Source: JAFAXD01 sp035472475
GTDB taxonomy: Bacteria > Pseudomonadota > Alphaproteobacteria > Rhizobiales > Xanthobacteraceae
Length of the DNA: 18,042 bases
Direction of reading: 5' to 3'
Assembly (NCBI GenBank): GCA_035472475.1
Contig: DATIPA010000252.1
Span: forward strand, 1 to 18,042
In this document: piece by piece, positions 15,369 through 18,042 of the stretch
How the letters are laid out: each line of letters opens with the position of its first letter
How positions within the stretch are numbered: the stretch's first letter is position 1
Position numbers and translations under genes: made by a program
Notes under the pieces: model-generated
Databases searched by the model: none
What the model was told of the DNA's origin: nothing
Seen by the model: only the letters and a program-made list of their open reading frames with translations

Positions 15369-16019
15369 CTAGTGCGACGCCGGCCCGGTCGGACCGCCGT
15401 CGGGTCGCACTTCCGCAGCCATCAGCCCCTTCGGTCCCGGGCCGTGGCGCACGAGCACCGTTTGTCCCGGCCGCAGCTCGGTGAGGCCGAACCGGCGCAG
15501 GGTTTCCATGTGCACGAAGATGTCGGGCGTTCCTTCACCGCGCGTCAGGAAACCAAAGCCGCGCAGCCGATTGAACCACTTGACCTGCGCGCGCTCGAGT
15601 CCGCTGGTCGGCGTGACACTGACGTGCGTGCGTGGCGGCGTCTGAGCGGGATGGATGGCGGTCGACTCGTCCATCGAGAGGATGCGAAACGCCTGCATTC
15701 CCTTTGGCCGCTGCAGGACTTCGCAGACCACCCGCGCGCCTTCGTAGGCGGTCTGGAACCCATCGCGCCGCAAGCATGTGACATGCAGCAACACGTCGGG
15801 CATGCCATTGTCGGGAACGATAAAGCCGAAGCCCTTGGCAACGTCAAACCACTTGATGACCCCGCTGACTTCGACGACCGATGCGGCGCTGTCATCCAAT
15901 TCCGCCGGCACCGCGAGAGTGAGCCCGAGCACGTTCTGATCTTGATACTCAGGGCTCTTCAACCCGTGCCCTTTTGGGCCTACTCCATTCGCGCTCATGT
16001 TCCTGCGCGCCCGCATCAT
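15369..16019 (-). CDS. Tandem cold-shock-domain protein (two CSDs)
   Basis: This 216-residue cytosolic nucleic-acid-binding protein carries two cold-shock domains rather than the usual single 70-residue one. CSD1 at about 50-117 has VIKWFDVAKGFGFI (RNP1) and DVLLHVT (RNP2). CSD2 at about 143-206 has QVKWFNRLRGFGFL (RNP1) and DIFVHM (RNP2). RNP2 of CSD1 departs from the VFVH consensus, so its RNA affinity may differ. The linker (118-142) is Pro/Thr-rich and the tail is Gly/Pro-rich. It likely acts as an RNA chaperone. ATG 16019 is preferred because AGAGG precedes it at good spacing; ATG 15998 is possible. A TATACT box at 16088-16093 on the minus strand could be its -10. DUF192 follows on the same strand. 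Confidence 0.9.
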   Translation of the reverse strand: MMRARRNMSANGVGPKGHGLKSPEYQDQNVLGLTLAVPAELDDSAASVVEVSGVIKWFDVAKGFGFIVPDNGMPDVLLHVTCLRRDGFQTAYEGARVVCEVLQRPKGMQAFRILSMDESTAIHPAQTPPRTHVSVTPTSGLERAQVKWFNRLRGFGFLTRGEGTPDIFVHMETLRRFGLTELRPGQTVLVRHGPGPKGLMAAEVRPDGGPTGPASH

Positions 16020-16344
16020 CCAGGCGCCTCTTCTGGGCGCTTAAACGAATCGCAATTGAAAGAATAACATCAACGCCCACATGGAAAAGTATATTTCACG
16101 CGCTTGCAATGTTGTCGTTGCGAGCCTGTGCACATCTTTACCAAAAGCGTTGTTTGTGCAGTGAGATGATTCGGATTTTTCGCGCGCGCCGACAGGCGCG
16201 AGCACTGGGTGCAAACTCCTAGCGCGACACCGATGCGAGCTTAACCTGCCTCAACGCACATGGAAGGCAGACCGGGTGAGTCAAATTGACTCACCCTTGC
16301 CCGTCGCGTTTGGCCGCGATCTGCTGAGCGCAAGCCGCGATGCA
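16020..16344. other. Gene-free stretch between cold-shock and Sir2 genes
   Basis: This 325-bp interval contains no convincing coding frame. It is AT-richer near the cold-shock gene, with a TATACT element (minus strand, 16093-16088) about 70 bases from the cold-shock start. It also holds a 6-bp stem with a GACA loop at 16185-16200 (CGCGCC / GGCGCG) and a perfect long dyad at 16274-16296. It most likely carries the cold-shock promoter and 5' leader plus the 3' end of the Sir2 transcript. Confidence 0.5.
16274..16296. repeat. Perfect 11-bp inverted repeat (terminator or operator)
   Basis: GGGTGAGTCAA and TTGACTCACCC flank a single central A with no mismatch. It is 48 bp beyond the Sir2 stop codon and about 255 bp upstream of the cold-shock start. 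As RNA it could fold into a 9-bp hairpin with a 5-base loop. No T tract follows on the minus strand, so factor-independent termination is uncertain. As DNA it is a good dimeric-repressor site. Confidence 0.6.
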
Positions 16345-17106
16345 TCAGTGCGCGATGAATCTCGCGAGCACGCTGCCGATGTCGGCGTTGATGACCACGT
16401 CGGCGATATCGTCGAAGTCGGTCGGCTCGCGATTAATGATCACGAGCTTCGCGCCATTGCGCTTGGCCATCAACGGGAAGCCGGCCGCTGGCCACACGAC
16501 CAGCGACGATCCAATCGCGAGAAACAGATCGCAGCGGAGCGTCATCTCTTCGGCGCGCGCCATCGCTTGCGCCGGCATGGCTTGACCGAACGCAATGGTC
16601 GCCGTCTTGATGTAGCCGTCGCAGACCGTGCATTCCGGCGCGCAGCCGGATTGGTCGAAACTCGCCTTGACCCAGGCGAGCTCGTAGCGCTTGCCGCAGT
16701 CGAGACACGCCGCGTAGGTCGTGTTGCCGTGCAGCTCGACCACCTTGCCGGCCGGAATGCCCGACGCCTGGTGCAGGTTATCGATATTCTGGGTGATGAG
16801 GCCCGGCGATTTGCCGGCGCGATGCAGCGAGGCCAGCGCCAGGTGGCCGCGACCCGGCTTCGCCTTCGACAACGTCTCGTGCATCGCAAACCGCCGCCGC
16901 CACGTTTCGTCGCGCGCCTCCTGATTGGCGAGGAACTGATCGAACGGGATCGGCGCGTGCTTGGTCCATAATCCACCCGGCGAGCGGAAATCCGGAATGC
17001 CGCTTTCAGTCGAGATCCCGGCGCCGGTGAACGGCACGATCGAGCGAGCCGCCGCGATCAGTTGGCCGAGCTCGACGGTCGCATCCTCGACATCTTGCGC
17101 GATCAT
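16345..17106 (-). CDS. cobB: NAD-dependent protein deacylase, Sir2 family
   Basis: This 253-residue sirtuin removes acyl groups from protein lysines with NAD. The motifs are in order: GAGIST (28-33), GIPDFRS (36-42), TQNID (105-109), catalytic His 126 in ELHG, zinc ligands C134/C137 (CLDC) and C159/C162 (CTVC), FGQAMP (173-178), GSS (199-201) and IINREPTD (223-230). The usual KP before the FG(E/Q) strand is KT here. The zinc-binding and NAD sites are complete. Physiological targets in related bacteria include acetyl-CoA synthetase, but none is adjacent here. ATG 17106 has only a weak ribosome site. The gene is divergent from the glyoxalase gene across 74 bp. Confidence 0.92.
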   Translation of the reverse strand: MIAQDVEDATVELGQLIAAARSIVPFTGAGISTESGIPDFRSPGGLWTKHAPIPFDQFLANQEARDETWRRRFAMHETLSKAKPGRGHLALASLHRAGKSPGLITQNIDNLHQASGIPAGKVVELHGNTTYAACLDCGKRYELAWVKASFDQSGCAPECTVCDGYIKTATIAFGQAMPAQAMARAEEMTLRCDLFLAIGSSLVVWPAAGFPLMAKRNGAKLVIINREPTDFDDIADVVINADIGSVLARFIAH

Positions 17107-17180
17107 GGTCGGTTTCCGATCATGGCAACGGACCGCACCGGCATCAGCCGATGCGGCAGCCTTCAGTGAGTGAGGTCTTC

Positions 17181-17636
17181 ATGCGATATCTTCACACAAT
17201 GCTGCGCGTGCGCAACCTCGATGCGGCGCTGGATTTTTATTGCAATAAGCTCGGCCTGCAGGAGGTCCGGCGGATCGACAGCGACAAGGGACGCTTCACC
17301 CTGGTGTTCCTGGCCGCCCCGCAAGACAAGCCGCTGGTGGAGGCATCCAACGCCAAGGGCCGCACCGCACCGCTGGTGGAACTGACCTACAATTGGGACA
17401 CCGAGGACTACGGCGAGGCGCGCTATTTCGGACATCTGGCCTACGAGGTCGACGACATCTACGCGGTCTGCGAGGCGCTGATGAAGGCGGGCGTCACCAT
17501 CAATCGGCCGCCGCGCGACGGCCAGATGGCGTTTGTGCGCTCGCCCGACAAGCAGTCGGTCGAACTCCTGCAGAAGGGCGCCGCGCTGCCGCCGAAGGAA
17601 CCGTGGGCATCGATGGCGAATACCGGGCATTGGTAA
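17181..17636 (+). CDS. gloA: Lactoylglutathione lyase (glyoxalase I), VOC superfamily
   Basis: This 151-residue cytosolic enzyme converts the methylglyoxal-glutathione hemithioacetal to S-lactoylglutathione. All four metal ligands of the E. coli-type enzyme have equivalents: His5 (YLHTMLRV), Glu67 (LVELTYNW), His85 (FGHLAYEV) and Glu128 (SVELLQKG). The single-domain length with metal-site spacing close to the E. coli enzyme suggests the Ni/Co-dependent bacterial class, acting as a homodimer. ATG 17181 is chosen because TGAGG lies five bases before it and MRYLHTMLRV matches family N-termini; the frame extends upstream to 17151 without support. The C-terminal tail (PPKEPWASMANTGHW) is typical of alphaproteobacterial members. 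Confidence 0.93.
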   Translation: MRYLHTMLRVRNLDAALDFYCNKLGLQEVRRIDSDKGRFTLVFLAAPQDKPLVEASNAKGRTAPLVELTYNWDTEDYGEARYFGHLAYEVDDIYAVCEALMKAGVTINRPPRDGQMAFVRSPDKQSVELLQKGAALPPKEPWASMANTGHW

Positions 17637-17705
17637 CGGCGGCGGGGCGCGGCACCGCGTTATTGCCGCCTCCGGTAAACCCCTCTATACCTCGCCGCGC
17701 CCAGC

Positions 17706-17781
17706 GCGCCCTTCGTCTAGCGGTCCAGGACGCCGCCCTTTCACGGCGGAAACACGGGTTCGATTCCCGTAGGGCGCGCCA
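17706..17781 (+). tRNA. tRNA-Glu (anticodon UUC)
   Basis: Full cloverleaf: acceptor GCGCCCT / AGGGCGC, anticodon stem CCGCC/GGCGG with loop CTTTCAC (anticodon TTC at 17740-17742), T arm CGGGTTCGATTCCCG, discriminator G and encoded CCA at 17779-17781. It decodes GAA/GAG. Its 3' end could serve as an integration site. Confidence 0.97.
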
Positions 17782-18042
17782 ATTATTTCAATGACTTATT
17801 AAAATCCACGGAAGCCGTGCCCAACGGATGCCCAATATCCAGAGGGGCCGCCAGCATGGCGCGGAGGCCCGCTGGTGCGTTTTGCTGGGTGAGGCTGACC
17901 CCCGGCTCGTTTTCACCTTGAGAAGCGATTCTGAGGCGGGCGGTTTGACTGCGCCCGCCCCTTCTTTCCGCGAACTGTCGGTGACTTTCGGTGCGTTGAA
18001 GCGGTCGCCTGGCTGCAGCAGGCTTGCTCCTATGACGAGTCG
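17782..18042. other. Non-coding stretch after tRNA-Glu, possible attachment-site region
   Basis: No recognisable gene is seen. Directly after the tRNA the sequence is AT-rich, then TGCCCAA is repeated at 17818-17824 and 17829-17835, an 11-bp offset. Short direct repeats beside a tRNA 3' end are reminiscent of arm-type sites of tyrosine integrases. An open frame from ATG 17828 runs to the window end but lacks a ribosome site and has no recognisable motif. Confidence 0.35.
17935..17959 (+). terminator. GC-rich hairpin, possible terminator downstream of tRNA-Glu
   Basis: GGCGGGCG pairs with CGCCCGCC (8 bp) around a 9-base loop, followed by a pyrimidine-rich CCTTCTTTCC. This could end the tRNA-Glu transcript, although it is about 155 bases away and the T run is interrupted. 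Confidence 0.35.

Noticed and set aside
15210..16067. 285-codon plus-strand open frame
   Set aside because: It is the complement of the double cold-shock protein gene; composition only, no domain.
16276..16971. 231-codon plus-strand open frame
   Set aside because: It is antisense to the complete Sir2 gene.
17828..18042. Open frame running to the window end after tRNA-Glu
   Set aside because: There is no ribosome site, mixed codon use and no recognisable motif. The opposite strand is also open here, so openness is not evidence.
1..18042. CRISPR arrays, insertion sequences or phage genes
   Set aside because: No spaced repeat array, transposase motif or phage structural gene was seen; only the tRNA-Glu flank hints at an element.

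Overview
This is a GC-rich window that reads as an alphaproteobacterium of the Hyphomicrobiales (Rhizobiales), in the Bradyrhizobium/Xanthobacteraceae direction. The pointers are an NDUFS4-type complex I accessory subunit, a double cold-shock-domain protein next to a DUF192 protein and tRNA-Pro, a class III cyclase of the type abundant in bradyrhizobia, and large PAS-GGDEF-EAL proteins. The taxonomic call is inference from gene content; no rRNA or strict marker is present. Most genes lie on the minus strand, and long antisense open frames shadow nearly all of them because of the GC-rich codon use.

Left part (1-4454): the 5' end of a LivH-type branched-chain amino acid permease runs off the left edge. 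Then comes an MltB-type lytic transglycosylase, divergent from a membrane-tethered class III nucleotide cyclase. A luciferase-like flavin monooxygenase converges on the cyclase.

Middle part (4590-10483): two tandem paralogous c-di-GMP proteins on the minus strand. The promoter-proximal one (7754-10483) has a periplasmic dCache-like sensor, PAS, GGDEF with an RxxD inhibitory site, and EAL. The second (4590-7698) has two membrane segments, several PAS domains, GGDEF and EAL, but is split by one extra base near 7244-7245. Divergently placed is a second, RutA/SfnG/SsuD-like flavin monooxygenase (10734-11885). Its stop codon shares a CTAG with the stop of the convergent cytochrome c gene.

TPP/cytochrome pair (11882-14180): an operon of a Tat-signal-bearing thiamine-pyrophosphate enzyme and a small Sec-exported monohaem cytochrome c, 10 bp apart. 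This is the best candidate for an under-described system: a periplasmic TPP-dependent oxidation delivering electrons to its own cytochrome. Substrate and physiology are not visible in the sequence.

Right part (14295-18042): a housekeeping block on the minus strand (double-CSD protein, DUF192 protein, tRNA-Pro(UGG), NDUFS4-like subunit), then a Sir2 deacylase, a divergent glyoxalase I and tRNA-Glu(UUC). Behind tRNA-Glu is a non-coding stretch with short direct repeats that may be the edge or scar of a tRNA-targeting integrative element.
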